From: Afipia sp. | GTDB lineage: Bacteria; Pseudomonadota; Alphaproteobacteria; Rhizobiales; Xanthobacteraceae | NCBI GenBank assembly: GCA_017308575.1 | Contig: JAFKEQ010000001.1 | Location: 1-64,000, forward strand | DNA: 64,000 nucleotides | Direction of reading: 5' to 3' | Shown: piece by piece, positions 9,858 to 19,402 of the stretch | Layout: the number at the start of each line of letters is the position of its first letter | How positions within the stretch are numbered: the stretch's first letter is position 1 | Position numbers and translations under genes: made by a program | Notes under the pieces: model-generated | Database searches by the model: none | Told to the model about the DNA's origin: nothing | The model's input: only the letters and a program-made list of their open reading frames with translations

Positions 9858-10300
9858 CATCCGCCGGCTCTGCGAGCATCCATGCCTCCGCGGTGCTGGC
9901 CGGCAATCGCGCCGTGCTGATTCGCGGCCCCTCCGGGTCCGGCAAATCGCGGCTGGCGTTCGATCTCGTTCTGGCCGGCCGCGCCGGGTATCTCCCGCCC
10001 ACAACCCTGATCGGCGACGATCGCGTTCGCCTGACGGTTAACGGCGGCACGCTGACCGTGCGGGGCGTCGCGGAACTCGCAGGCAAGATCGAGATTCGGG
10101 GACTGGGAATCCGGTCGGTGAATTACGCGGCAGATGGTCCCATCGGGCTCGTGGTCGACCTGAACGCTGCGGACGCCGCGCGGCTGCCGCCGCCGGAATC
10201 GCTCAAAACCACGCTCGAAGGGCTGGAATTGCCGCGGATTCCCGTCGGTGCCGACTTTAACGCCCTGCCGCTGGTCCTGGCTTTCCTTACGACAACTTAA
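9854..10300 (+). CDS. hprK: HPr kinase/phosphorylase, short alphaproteobacterial form
   Basis: 148 aa, about half the length of the Firmicutes enzyme: only the C-terminal catalytic domain is present. It has the P-loop GPSGSGKS (25-32) and the GDDR motif (D55, D56) used in catalysis. HprK phosphorylates a serine of HPr with ATP and reverses the reaction. In alphaproteobacteria it feeds into regulatory PTS control of carbon use and envelope functions and not sugar transport. It overlaps chvG by 4 bases, and EIIA and HPr follow after 210 bases. Confidence 0.93.
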   Translation: MTSAGSASIHASAVLAGNRAVLIRGPSGSGKSRLAFDLVLAGRAGYLPPTTLIGDDRVRLTVNGGTLTVRGVAELAGKIEIRGLGIRSVNYAADGPIGLVVDLNAADAARLPPPESLKTTLEGLELPRIPVGADFNALPLVLAFLTTT

Positions 10301-10510
10301 GGTTTCAAAACCGAACTTATGACCTTCGGATGATTGCTGAACGTGGCCGTATCGCCATATAAGCCGGACCCTCGCCACTGACAGCGACCCGCGCGAACAC
10401 CTTTTTTAAAGGAGGTGCGCGGCAACATCCCCCCTTGCGTCGGGGCGCTGGATGGTCAACATGTGGCCCTTTCGTGCGGTGCATCACAAAGCACCCGCGA
10501 GGAGTTTTGA

Positions 10511-10912
10511 ATGATTGGTCTGGTACTGGTGACCCACGGACGTCTTGCCGACGAGTTCAGGGCTGCTCTTGAACACGTCATGGGTCCGCAAAAGCAAATC
10601 GAAGCGATCACGATCGGCGCGGAAGACGACGCCGATCTGTGTCGGAGCGATATCATCGAGGCGGTCAAGCGCGTGGACAGCGGCGATGGCGTCGCGATCC
10701 TCACCGACATGTTCGGCGGCACGCCGTCCAACCTCGCGATCTCCTGCATGAGCCGACCCAAGGTCGAGGTTCTCGCCGGCATCAACCTGCCGATGCTGGT
10801 CAAGCTCGCCAAGGTGCGCGACGACAAGCCGCTGCCGGATGCGATCGCGGCGGCGCAGGAAGCCGGCCGCAAGTACGTCACCATCGCCAGCCGGGTGCTC
10901 GCCGGAAAATGA
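10511..10912 (+). CDS. PTS EIIA component, mannose family (regulatory)
   Basis: 133 aa, one EIIA-Man domain. The phosphorylated histidine is H9 in VLVTHGRLA, and DMFGGTPSNLA is the conserved loop of the family. No EIIB, EIIC or EIID is nearby, so it probably serves as a regulatory acceptor of phosphate from HPr and not in sugar import, as known for alphaproteobacterial PTS-Ntr sets. The stop overlaps the HPr ATG (ATGA at 10909-10912). Confidence 0.93.
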   Translation: MIGLVLVTHGRLADEFRAALEHVMGPQKQIEAITIGAEDDADLCRSDIIEAVKRVDSGDGVAILTDMFGGTPSNLAISCMSRPKVEVLAGINLPMLVKLAKVRDDKPLPDAIAAAQEAGRKYVTIASRVLAGK

Positions 10913-11223
10913 GCGCGATGACGGACGACCAGAACGCGCAGCCCGGCGTCATCGTCCGTGACCTTCCCATTATCAACAAACGCGGCCTTCACGCGCGCGC
11001 GTCCGCGAAGTTCGTGCAGACGGCGGAAAAGTTCGACGCCGAACTGACGGTGACACGCAACGGCGAAACAGTCGGCGGCACCTCGATCATGGGCCTGATG
11101 ATGCTGGCGGCCGGAATCGGAACGTCCATCACGGTGTCCGCCAGCGGACGCGAAGCCCAGGCCGCGATGGATGCCATTACCGAACTGCTGGCGAACAAGT
11201 TCGGCGAAGAAGACGCGGGCTAG
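10909..11223 (+). CDS. ptsH: Phosphocarrier protein HPr
   Basis: 104 aa from the ATG that overlaps the EIIA stop (a second ATG at 10918 is possible), with a short N-terminal extension before the HPr fold. It keeps the PEP-dependent site H28 in NKRGLHARASAKF (the classic His15) and a serine, S59 in GGTSIMGLMMLA, aligned with the HprK target Ser46. Both phosphorylation routes are therefore available. Enzyme I is not in this window. Confidence 0.93.
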   Translation: MSAMTDDQNAQPGVIVRDLPIINKRGLHARASAKFVQTAEKFDAELTVTRNGETVGGTSIMGLMMLAAGIGTSITVSASGREAQAAMDAITELLANKFGEEDAG

Positions 11224-11283
11224 CCGACCGCTCGGCTTGCAACAGCATCAAACATCCGCTCGCCGGGACGACATCTGTCAGGC

Positions 11284-12993
11284 TCACTTGTCGTCGCCCG
11301 TCTTCGCCGGTCCGACAATCCAGATTTTCCATTTCACCGCGGGCCCGGCCTTGCCGTGGAAATAGCGCCGCGCGGCAAGATCAATCCGCTCGGCATTTGG
11401 CACCTTCTCGGTCATCCACTTCTCACACGGCGTGAATTGAGGATCCGCCGTATCGCATATCCCGATGAAACCGAGCCGCAATGCCTCCTCGAAATTCGTC
11501 AGACCCGAATCCCAGATCTCGCCGGGCACAAGCGGCACGGGATGATCGGGGCTGTAAAATGCCATCGGGGCGGAATTTCCTGTCGTGGCCGCGACGACAG
11601 CCCAACGGGTATTGAAGCGCGCGCGCTACGCCTCGGTGAGTTGCAGGGCGAATTCCGATCTCGGCAGGAACGGCAGTCCCTTGTAACCGTCGCGCCGGAT
11701 CGTCTGCGCCGCGATGATCGGCGAAATGACCAGCATCACGAGCGTGAAGATCAGCCAGATCAGCATGATCCGGATGAGCGCCATCTGCGTGACGCGCAGC
11801 GTGGGGATCGCCAGCAGCGCCAGCGGCACCAGGAAGAACAGCGAAATGCCCCAGTCGGTCTTGATATAGATGCCCAGCACCACGGCGGCCACCGCCGGCA
11901 CCAGACCCACAATGATCTGGATGATCCAGATGTGCTTCGCCTGCGACAGATAGACGCCCGGATTGGGCCCGCGCATCCATGGCCGCTTCGCCGACGCGAC
12001 GAACTCGCGCACAACGCCCCTGGAGCGAATGGATTTCCACCACTGCAGTTTCCAAGCCAGCGCGACGGCGGCCAGCCCGACCGGCACCAGCAGAAGCCCG
12101 ATATTGTGCGCGAGATAGAGCAATGACAGTTGAAGCGCGACGCCGAATGTCCGCCCACTGTAGACATCATCCGCATAGACCAGCGGCATGAAGTCCGACT
12201 GCTTGAGCCACCACAGATGGGGCAGCATGGCAACAAAGAAGGCAGCAAAGGCCACCCATGGCGCAGGCGAACGCCAGAACCGCATCCGGTCCGGATGCAG
12301 CAACGCGGCAAGACCCGCCGCGCCGATCATGGTCAGCACCCAGTATTTCGTCATCAATGCCAGCGCGGTCGCAAGGCCGAGCCAGAGACCGGAACGCGCG
12401 GTGCGCTTCTCGAAGGCATTGAGATAGGCCAGCACGAACAGCGGAAGCGTGACGAGCTGAAGGGTGTCGGGGTTGTACTTGTAGCCCTTGAAATTGAAGA
12501 TCGGATAGATCGCCAGCATCGCTACGGTGAACATCGCGCGGCGGTGATCCACCACACGCACCGCGATCAGCCAGCAGATCACAAGGCCGAGGCCCGTGAC
12601 CATCATCGCCAGCGCATAAGTGGCCCAGTCGGTGACGGGAAACACCCGGAACCAGACGCCCGCAACCCAGCCCGCCAGAGGCGGATGCTTGCCGTAGCCG
12701 AGCAGAAATTTCTGCCCCCAGGCATAGGCTTCCGAGACATCCATGTGGATGTCCTGCGCGCTCTTGAGAGCGGTGATGATGATGGTCCAGAGCAGCGTGT
12801 GAGCGACGGCGAATGCGACGACGAACCTGAAGCTCGTGCCCGGATCGTGAGCGACGGCCGCGATCCATGCCGCCACCCGGCGGGTCACCGGCACATGACG
12901 CAGCCGCGCGATCTGGCGGGACCGCAATCCGGTCCGCGGTCCGGGGTTTTTTCCGGTCCTGCGCGCAGTTTCGGTCGATGAAGCGTCGGACAT
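11284..12993 (-). pseudogene. GT39-family membrane glycosyltransferase interrupted by an in-frame amber codon
   Basis: The 5' part (11626-12993, 455 codons) encodes a multi-span ArnT/PMT-like glycosyltransferase with MDVSEAYAWGQKFLLG (acidic lumenal loop), GKHPPLAGW and about ten membrane helices. It ends at TAG (11626-11628). The same frame then stays open for 20 codons (RARFNTRWAVVAATTG) and continues from 11565 as MAFYSPDHPVPLVPGEIWDSG to 11284. The joined product would be about 569 aa, and the C-terminal part reads as a natural domain continuation. The TAG sits where a Trp would fit (TEA-stop-RARF), so one TGG to TAG change explains it. The protein is either truncated, a pseudogene, or rescued by suppression. 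The sugar and acceptor are unknown. Confidence 0.8.
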
Positions 12994-13145
12994 GTCAGTG
13001 CCTCATATCGGATGGCATTGCCCAAGGTTGCTATCAGCGCCACGCCCTTGGCGGCAACAGCAAATCATTGCGATTTCTGCGGAAGTCGGGCCCGGAAGTG
13101 CCCAATTTTGTTGCCGCTTTGCAGCGCGGATGCTATCCCGCGCCC

Positions 13146-14957
13146 ATGGCTACCACCCCCATTTCGAACATCCGCAACTTTTCCATCGTCGCCCATATCG
13201 ACCATGGAAAATCGACCCTTGCCGACCGCCTGATCCAGATGACAGGCGCTCTGGATGCGCGCGAGATGGCGGGCAAGGAGCAGGTGCTCGATTCGATGGA
13301 CATCGAGCGCGAGCGGGGAATCACCATCAAGGCGCAGACCGTGCGCCTCACCTACAAGGCCAAGGACGGCAACACCTACATCCTGAACCTGATCGACACG
13401 CCCGGCCATGTCGACTTCGCCTATGAAGTGTCGCGCTCGCTCGCGGCCTGCGAAGGCGCGCTGCTGGTGGTTGACGCCTCGCAGGGCGTGGAAGCGCAGA
13501 CGCTGGCCAACGTCTATCATGCGCTCGACGCCAATCTCGAAATCGTTCCGGTCCTCAACAAGATCGACCTGCCTGCCGCCGAGCCCGACAAGATCAGGCA
13601 GCAGATCGAGGACGTGATCGGCATCGACGCGTCCGACGCAGTGATGATCTCGGCCAAGACCGGCCTCGGCATCGGGGACGTGCTGGAAGCCATCGTGCAT
13701 CGCCTGCCGCCGCCGAAGGGCGACCGCGACACGACGCTGAAGGCGCTGCTGGTCGATAGCTGGTACGACGTCTATCTCGGCGTCGTGGTGCTGGTGCGCG
13801 TGGTCGACGGCACGCTGAAGAAGGGCCAGCGCATCCGCATGATGGGCACCGGCGCGGCTTACGAGGTCGAGCGCGTTGGCTACATCACGCCGAAAATGGT
13901 CAATGTCGATGAACTTGGCACCGGCGAAATCGGCTTCATCACCGCCGCGATCAAGGAAGTGGCCGACACCCGCGTCGGCGACACCATCACCGACGACCGC
14001 AATCCGGTCACCGAGATGCTGCCGGGCTTCAAGCCCGCCATTCCGGTGGTCTTCTGCGGCCTGTTCCCCGTCGATGCCGACGACTTCGAGACGCTGCGCG
14101 CCGCGATGGGCAAGCTGCGGCTCAATGACGCAAGTTTCTCCTTCGAGATGGAAACGTCCGCCGCGCTCGGCTTCGGTTTCCGTTGCGGTTTCCTCGGCCT
14201 GCTGCATCTCGAAATCATTCAGGAGCGGCTCAGCCGCGAATTCAACCTCAACCTGATCGCGACCGCGCCGTCGGTCATCTACAAGATGCATCTCACCGAC
14301 GGCACCGAGATGGAGATTCACAACCCGGTCGATATGCCGGACGTGGTGAAGATCGCCGAAATCGAGGAGCCGTGGATCGAAGCCACGATCATGACGCCGG
14401 ACGACTATCTCGGCTCCGTGCTCAAGCTCTGTCAGGAGCGCCGCGGCGTGCAGAAGGAACTGACCTATGTCGGCGCCCGCGCCATGGCAAAGTACGAACT
14501 GCCGCTCAACGAAGTGGTGTTCGATTTCTACGACCGGCTGAAGTCCGTGTCGAAGGGCTATGCCTCGTTCGACTATCACCTCACCGACTACAAGCCGGCC
14601 GATCTCGTGAAGATGCAGATCCTGGTCAATAACGAGCCGGTGGATGCGCTTTCCATGCTCGTGCATCGCACCCGCGCCGAAGGCCGCGGCCGCGCCATGG
14701 TCGAGAAGATGAAGGAACTGATCCCGCCACACATGTTCCAGATCCCGATTCAGGCGGCGATCGGCGGCAAGGTGATCGCGCGCGAAACCGTGCGCGCGCT
14801 GCGCAAGGACGTCACCGCGAAGTGCTACGGCGGCGACATCAGCCGCAAGCGCAAGCTTCTGGAGAAGCAGAAGGAAGGCAAGAAGAAGATGCGGCAGTTC
14901 GGCAAGGTCGACATCCCGCAGGAAGCCTTCATCGCCGCGCTCAAGGTGGACAGCTAA
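13146..14957 (+). CDS. lepA: Elongation factor 4 (LepA)
   Basis: 603 aa translational GTPase, usual length. G1 is [15 protein letters not shown]2 [13 protein letters not shown]3 DTPGHVDF, G4 NKIDLP, and the C-terminal domain specific to LepA contains [23 protein letters not shown]. It binds stalled ribosomes and can back-translocate or aid initiation. Start chosen at [17 protein letters not shown] (13146); the frame is open further upstream, but that part is not homologous. It lies divergent from the glycosyltransferase gene, 152 bases away. Confidence 0.97.
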   Translation: MATTPISNIRNFSIVAHIDHGKSTLADRLIQMTGALDAREMAGKEQVLDSMDIERERGITIKAQTVRLTYKAKDGNTYILNLIDTPGHVDFAYEVSRSLAACEGALLVVDASQGVEAQTLANVYHALDANLEIVPVLNKIDLPAAEPDKIRQQIEDVIGIDASDAVMISAKTGLGIGDVLEAIVHRLPPPKGDRDTTLKALLVDSWYDVYLGVVVLVRVVDGTLKKGQRIRMMGTGAAYEVERVGYITPKMVNVDELGTGEIGFITAAIKEVADTRVGDTITDDRNPVTEMLPGFKPAIPVVFCGLFPVDADDFETLRAAMGKLRLNDASFSFEMETSAALGFGFRCGFLGLLHLEIIQERLSREFNLNLIATAPSVIYKMHLTDGTEMEIHNPVDMPDVVKIAEIEEPWIEATIMTPDDYLGSVLKLCQERRGVQKELTYVGARAMAKYELPLNEVVFDFYDRLKSVSKGYASFDYHLTDYKPADLVKMQILVNNEPVDALSMLVHRTRAEGRGRAMVEKMKELIPPHMFQIPIQAAIGGKVIARETVRALRKDVTAKCYGGDISRKRKLLEKQKEGKKKMRQFGKVDIPQEAFIAALKVDS

Positions 14958-14962
14958 GCCGC

Positions 14963-16204
14963 TTACTTCCCAGCCTTCGGAAGCGACCGGCAGTTGTTCG
15001 CCGCCCATTCTCCCTTGAACCGTGCATCAATCCAGGCGAGCGCGGCGGCACCGCCCTTCTCCATCGAGCCGTCATGATCGGCGTCCGCAACCGGCCTGTA
15101 ATCGAGACGGTTGCCGCGGAAACAGAGCTGCTTCGCAACATCGTCGGTATCGCCCGGCAGCACGGTGACGTCGCCCGTGCCTTGCATGATTAGCGTCGGC
15201 GCAAAAATGCGCAGCGTGCCCGGCTCGTTCCGGCTCGCCATCTTCAAAAAAGCGCGCACGTCCGGCTTGGCGACGAATTGATCCTTCGCGATGGCCGTGG
15301 ACCAGTAGCCCTGCGACAGCGCACGAGTCATGCAGCCTTCAAACAGGTCCGGCATGTGCGACAGCGCCTGCGGCGTCAGGATACGCGTGAGGTCGATGGA
15401 GCTGTTGGTCTTGGCGTAGGAGCCCAGCGTATAAAGAACGTAGGGCAACGCCAGTTCGGTCTTCGGCGACGCCATTACCGTGTTGAGCCGCCCCGCGATA
15501 TGCGAACCTGGCGCGAAGGCGACATTGCCGACCAGCCTGAATTCCGATGCATAGCGCGGGCCCTGCGCCGCCGCGAACAGATCGACCTGCCCGCCCTGCG
15601 AATGGCCCATGACGGCATAGCGCTTGCCGATGGCCGGTGCGATCACACGCGCAGCACGCAGCATATCCAGGGCATTGCGTCCGGTCGGCACGCCCTGCAG
15701 GAACGGATGGTCCCCCGGCGTACCGAGGCCCGCATAGTCGCTGGCGACGATAGCGTAGCCCCTCTTCACAAAGCTATCGAGCAGCGTGCGGATCACAGCG
15801 ATATACGCGTGCTCCGGGCCGGTATCGGTGTCGCGCGACGGCGCGCAGACCGGCGCAAGACCTGTCGTCCCATGCGTCCATGTGATCACCGGCCAGCCAC
15901 CGCGCGGCGGATCGCCCTGCGGAATCGAAACCGTGCCGGACACCGCAACGCTTTCACCCTTCCCGCCGACCGAGCGATAGAGAACCAGCGTGTTGGTCCT
16001 GGCGCTCGGAAGCGCCATCGTACCATCCAGCGGACGCGTCCAGATCACCGAGCCGCGCGGTCCTTTCGGCAGCGGCGCCGGCGGCGTGTAGAACGCATCC
16101 CCTGCAGGACCAGCCGCGACGGAAGCCGCATCAGCCGCAGTCAGCACCGTTTGAAAAAGAGCGATGCATGCCGCTGCAGCAATGATCCGAAACGCGCGCG
16201 TCAT
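14963..16204 (-). CDS. Secreted alpha/beta-hydrolase, secretory lipase family
   Basis: 413 aa with a signal peptide (FRIIAAAACIALFQTVLTAADA). The nucleophile elbow is GHSQGG with S202. The oxyanion region is ITWTHGTTG (about 107-115), and a catalytic His is likely in ADADHDGS near the C-terminus. The overall plan (SGTVSIP, HGTTGLAP, YAGLGTPGDHPFLQG) is that of the LIP secretory lipase family first known in fungi and also found in bacteria. It probably hydrolyses esters or triglycerides in the periplasm or outside. Start at MTRAFRII (16204); an in-frame start at 16309 would bury the signal peptide. It is convergent with lepA, 5 bases apart. Confidence 0.8.
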   Translation of the reverse strand: MTRAFRIIAAAACIALFQTVLTAADAASVAAGPAGDAFYTPPAPLPKGPRGSVIWTRPLDGTMALPSARTNTLVLYRSVGGKGESVAVSGTVSIPQGDPPRGGWPVITWTHGTTGLAPVCAPSRDTDTGPEHAYIAVIRTLLDSFVKRGYAIVASDYAGLGTPGDHPFLQGVPTGRNALDMLRAARVIAPAIGKRYAVMGHSQGGQVDLFAAAQGPRYASEFRLVGNVAFAPGSHIAGRLNTVMASPKTELALPYVLYTLGSYAKTNSSIDLTRILTPQALSHMPDLFEGCMTRALSQGYWSTAIAKDQFVAKPDVRAFLKMASRNEPGTLRIFAPTLIMQGTGDVTVLPGDTDDVAKQLCFRGNRLDYRPVADADHDGSMEKGGAAALAWIDARFKGEWAANNCRSLPKAGK

Positions 16205-16512
16205 TCGGCTGATCCCTTCATGATGTCCATCTGTCGATAACCGCTCTCGCCTGAAAATTGCGTAAAGGCAATTCGCGTCCGTCTCGCAACGACAGCGGAT
16301 GTCTATCACAGGTCATTGCAACCCCTGACAAAACAGTCCCTCAGCGCTGATTGTGACAGCGCACCGATACTTCGCCCAGTTGTTCATCGCGCGTTCAAGT
16401 CGAATCTGTTCGATGCGTCATTGAGGGAAAAGCATCAGCGACGCTTGACTCTTTGCGCCCGTGCATCGACGGTGACGCGTGATCGATTTGTTTTCAACCA
16501 TCGGAGAGAGTG

Positions 16513-16761
16513 ATGGCAGCATCCTACAAATTTGAAATCTACAAGGACAAGTCGGGCGAATTCCGCTTTCGCTTCCGCGCGCCGAACGGCGAAAAGATGT
16601 TTGCTTCGGAAGGCTATTCCAGCAAGGCGTCTGCCAAGAGCACCATCAAGTCCATCGTGAAGCATGTCGGCAAGGCCGAGGTCGACGACATCTCGAAGGC
16701 TGTGAAGCCTGCCAAGGCTCCGAAAGCCAAGAAGGCAAAGAAGAAGAAATCGAAGAAGTAA
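16513..16761 (+). CDS. YegP-family (DUF1508) protein with Lys/Ala-rich tail
   Basis: 82 aa. One YegP/DUF1508 unit (KFEIYKDKSGEFRFRFRAP, NGEKMFASEGYSSKASAKSTIKSI, residues 5-50) is followed by a basic tail (KPAKAPKAKKAKKKKSKK). E. coli YegP has two such units; here there is one plus the tail, which could bind nucleic acid or membranes (inference). GAGAGAG precedes the ATG; a GTG one codon upstream is also in frame. A strong terminator follows. Confidence 0.8.
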   Translation: MAASYKFEIYKDKSGEFRFRFRAPNGEKMFASEGYSSKASAKSTIKSIVKHVGKAEVDDISKAVKPAKAPKAKKAKKKKSKK

Positions 16762-16787
16762 TCGGGCGATACGCATCGTCCCGAACG

Positions 16788-16815
16788 AAAGCCCCGGTGA
16801 AAGCCGGGGCTTTTT
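16788..16815. terminator. Rho-independent terminator
   Basis: AAAGCCCCGG TGAAAG CCGGGGCTTTTT: 10-bp stem then a T-run, immediately after the YegP-like gene and before the 3' end of the convergent GGDEF-EAL gene, so probably used in both directions. Confidence 0.9.
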
Positions 16816-16838
16816 GTTTAAGGCTGCGCCTCAGAGCG

Positions 16839-19190
16839 TCAGGCCACGAGAACCTGCGGCGCATCCTGCGCGTTACGCTGCGCCAGCAGGAGTTGGGTCA
16901 CTTCCCCATTGGGCCGCGCGCGGCTGAACAGGAAGCCCTGTCCTTCGTGACAGCCTTCCGCGCGCAGACAGCTCAGCTCCGCTTCCGTCTCGACGCCTTC
17001 CGCCGTGATGGTGACGCCAAGGCCGCGGCCGAGACTGATGATCGAGCGAACAATCGCCTGACCGTCATGATTGGCGCCGAGATCCCGCACGAACGACTGG
17101 TCGATCTTGATCTTGTCGAACGGGAAGCTGCGCAGATAGCTCAGCGACGAATAGCCGGTGCCGAAATCGTCCATCGAGATGCGCACGCCGAGCGCGCGCA
17201 ACGCATGAAGCGTCGCCAGCACCTGATCGCTCTTTTCGAGCAGCAAAGTCTCGGTGATTTCCAGCTCAAGCCGCTTGGGCGACAGGCCGGAGGCCTTCAG
17301 TGCATCCATCACCACGGACAAAAGGTTGCCGACACGAAACTGCAGCGGCGACAGGTTGACCGCGACCCGCACGTCATCAGGCCATTGCGCGGCATCCAGA
17401 CAGGCCCGCCGCAGCATCAGTCCGCCGACCGCATTGATAAGGCCGGTTTCTTCCGCGACGGGAATGAACTCGCCGGGCGAGATCATGCCATGCTCGTGAG
17501 GCCAGCGCACCAGCGCCTCGAAGCCGGTGATGCGGCCACTCTTGAGATCGACCAGCGGCTGGTAATAGGGCTGCAGCACGTTGTTCTCGATGGCGTCGCG
17601 CAGATCGATCTCGATGCGGCGGCGGCTTTGCGCGCGCGCGTCCATTTCCGATTCAAAGAAGCTGAACGTCCCGAGCCCTTCGCTCTTGGCGCGCGACAGC
17701 GCCATGTCGGCATTCTTGAGCAGCTTCTCGGCGTCGTCGCCGTCGCCGGGCGCAATCGCGATGCCGATGCTGGCGCCGCTGATAATGCTGTGTCCGTCGA
17801 ACAGATACGGCTCGCTGATCGCAGCGATCAGGCGGCGCGCCAGCATGGCGACCTCTTCCGGCCGCGTGACGCCGGATTGCACCACGGCAAATTCATCGGA
17901 GCCGAGACGCGCGATGGCGTCTTCTTCCCGCAGGGACGACCGCAGGCGCTTGGTCACGCCCTTGAGCAGCTTGTCGCCGATGGCATGACCCAGCGTGTCG
18001 TTGATGGCCTTAAAGTTGTCGAGGTCGAGAAACAGGATCGCAACCTTGTCGCCGCTGCGACGGGTGTGCGCCAGCAGTTCATCGAGCCGCTGGCGCAGCA
18101 GGATGCGGTTGGGCAACCCGGTCAGGCCGTCATGCTGCGCCATAAAGGCAAGGCGGGCCTCGGCGCGCTTGCGCTCCGTGATGTCCATCAAGGCCAGCAG
18201 GATCGCCGAGCGGCCTTCGAATGTCAGGTGACGCGAATAGATCGCCACATCGATCAGCGAGCCGTCCGCCTTGACATGCTTCCATGTTCGCGCGGCGCGT
18301 TCTTCGGTGCTCTGGTCGCCGCTCCACGGCGCCGCTTGATCGAATGCCTGCACGTCGGAGATTTTCAACTTCTCGAAGTCGTTCCGCGCATAGCCATAGT
18401 GGGCGACTGCGGCGTCGTTCACGCTGAGAATACGTTCGTCATCCTGCGCGCAGACGATCATCGGCACCGGATTACCGTCGAACAGCAACCGGAACGACGC
18501 CTCGCGCTGCTTCAGTTCGGTGATATCGACGCGCAGACCGATCACGCCGCCATCGCTGGTCTGCCGCTCGTCGATCAGGATGCAGCGGCCATCTGCCAGC
18601 ACCTGCTCATGGGCAGATTCCGGATGATACATCTTCTCGAGACGCTCGTTGATCCATTCGTCTTCGCGCCCGATCGCTTCCGGATAGTCGCCGCGAGCGA
18701 CGCCGATCTTCAGCGTGTCGCGCAGCCGCGCGCCCTGCGCGAACAGATCCGCACTCTTGGCGTAAATTTCGGCGTATTTCTTGTTCCAGAGAATGTAGCG
18801 GCCATCGGCGTCGAGAAACACGATACCTTGCGGAAGAATGTCGATGGCTTCGCGCAGACGCGCATCCGACTTCTGAGCGCCGGCAATGGCCGCCTCGGCC
18901 TCGGCGCGCTTGCGGACGACCTCCCCGATCCCGGAATCATGACGATGGGCCGAAACTTTCGGCTCCGCCTTCAGCCGGCGAACCGTCAGCTTCCGCCGGA
19001 TATGCTTCGTCCTTCCGATCCTGCTTTTTGATTTTGGCCGTTCCATCGGCATTTCAACGCCACCCCGCATTCTGCGGAGAGAAGCTTTGGTGCAAGTGTC
19101 TGAAAAAAAGGTTCCTTTGGCGAAGCCGGCAAAGGCCACGGCCTCGAAACGAACGTCGTTCAAAGACCTTCGCGCCGGATTGCCGGACAC
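16839..19190 (-). CDS. PAS-PAS-GGDEF-EAL cyclic-di-GMP protein
   Basis: Up to 783 aa, cytoplasmic. A basic N-terminus (about 1-100) is followed by a PAS domain (ILPQGIVFLDADGRYILWNKKY), a second PAS (DGNPVPMIVCAQDDERILSVND), a GGDEF domain (HDGLTGLPNRILLRQRLDEL) and an EAL domain. The EAL part looks active: FEALVRW, EITETLLL, DDFGTGYSSLSYL, KIDQSFV, EGVET. The cyclase motif reads GSDEF in RLGSDEFAV, so its second glycine is Ser; activity may be reduced or regulatory. It probably degrades c-di-GMP in response to a PAS signal. The start is uncertain: in-frame ATGs at 19070, 19052 and 19046 are as likely as 19190. Confidence 0.9.
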   Translation of the reverse strand: MSGNPARRSLNDVRFEAVAFAGFAKGTFFSDTCTKASLRRMRGGVEMPMERPKSKSRIGRTKHIRRKLTVRRLKAEPKVSAHRHDSGIGEVVRKRAEAEAAIAGAQKSDARLREAIDILPQGIVFLDADGRYILWNKKYAEIYAKSADLFAQGARLRDTLKIGVARGDYPEAIGREDEWINERLEKMYHPESAHEQVLADGRCILIDERQTSDGGVIGLRVDITELKQREASFRLLFDGNPVPMIVCAQDDERILSVNDAAVAHYGYARNDFEKLKISDVQAFDQAAPWSGDQSTEERAARTWKHVKADGSLIDVAIYSRHLTFEGRSAILLALMDITERKRAEARLAFMAQHDGLTGLPNRILLRQRLDELLAHTRRSGDKVAILFLDLDNFKAINDTLGHAIGDKLLKGVTKRLRSSLREEDAIARLGSDEFAVVQSGVTRPEEVAMLARRLIAAISEPYLFDGHSIISGASIGIAIAPGDGDDAEKLLKNADMALSRAKSEGLGTFSFFESEMDARAQSRRRIEIDLRDAIENNVLQPYYQPLVDLKSGRITGFEALVRWPHEHGMISPGEFIPVAEETGLINAVGGLMLRRACLDAAQWPDDVRVAVNLSPLQFRVGNLLSVVMDALKASGLSPKRLELEITETLLLEKSDQVLATLHALRALGVRISMDDFGTGYSSLSYLRSFPFDKIKIDQSFVRDLGANHDGQAIVRSIISLGRGLGVTITAEGVETEAELSCLRAEGCHEGQGFLFSRARPNGEVTQLLLAQRNAQDAPQVLVA

Positions 19191-19240
19191 TTCAAGACGG
19201 TTTTAAGGCAGCGAACAGTCCATTTGTCTCATTTTCCAAC

Positions 19241-19270
19241 ACATCACCGGCGTTCACGCGCCGGTGATGT
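19241..19270. promoter_or_regulatory. Perfect 12-bp palindrome in divergent promoter region
   Basis: ACATCACCGGCG TTCACG CGCCGGTGATGT is an exact 12-bp inverted repeat with a 6-base loop. It lies between the minus-strand GGDEF-EAL gene and the plus-strand mepA. No T-run follows, so it is not a typical terminator. It may be an operator or a small dispersed hairpin; its arm ATCACCGG resembles the arm of the repeat at 7931. Confidence 0.45.
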
Positions 19271-19402
19271 GCGCCATGCATCGCAAATGAGCCGCCCGGC
19301 AGCATCGCGCCTCAATTTCAATCAGTGTTCAACGTAGCTAATGGACGGTTAAGAAATCCGGCCATCTCGTCGTTCGACCGGCGCTGCGATATAAGGCTTC
19401 TC

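Noticed and set aside
13065..15008. 647-codon minus-strand frame opposite lepA
   Set aside because: Antisense shadow of lepA; composition rich in His/Asp/Arg with no domain.
16797..19031. 744-codon plus-strand frame opposite the GGDEF-EAL gene
   Set aside because: Antisense shadow; the minus-strand protein has complete PAS, GGDEF and EAL motifs.
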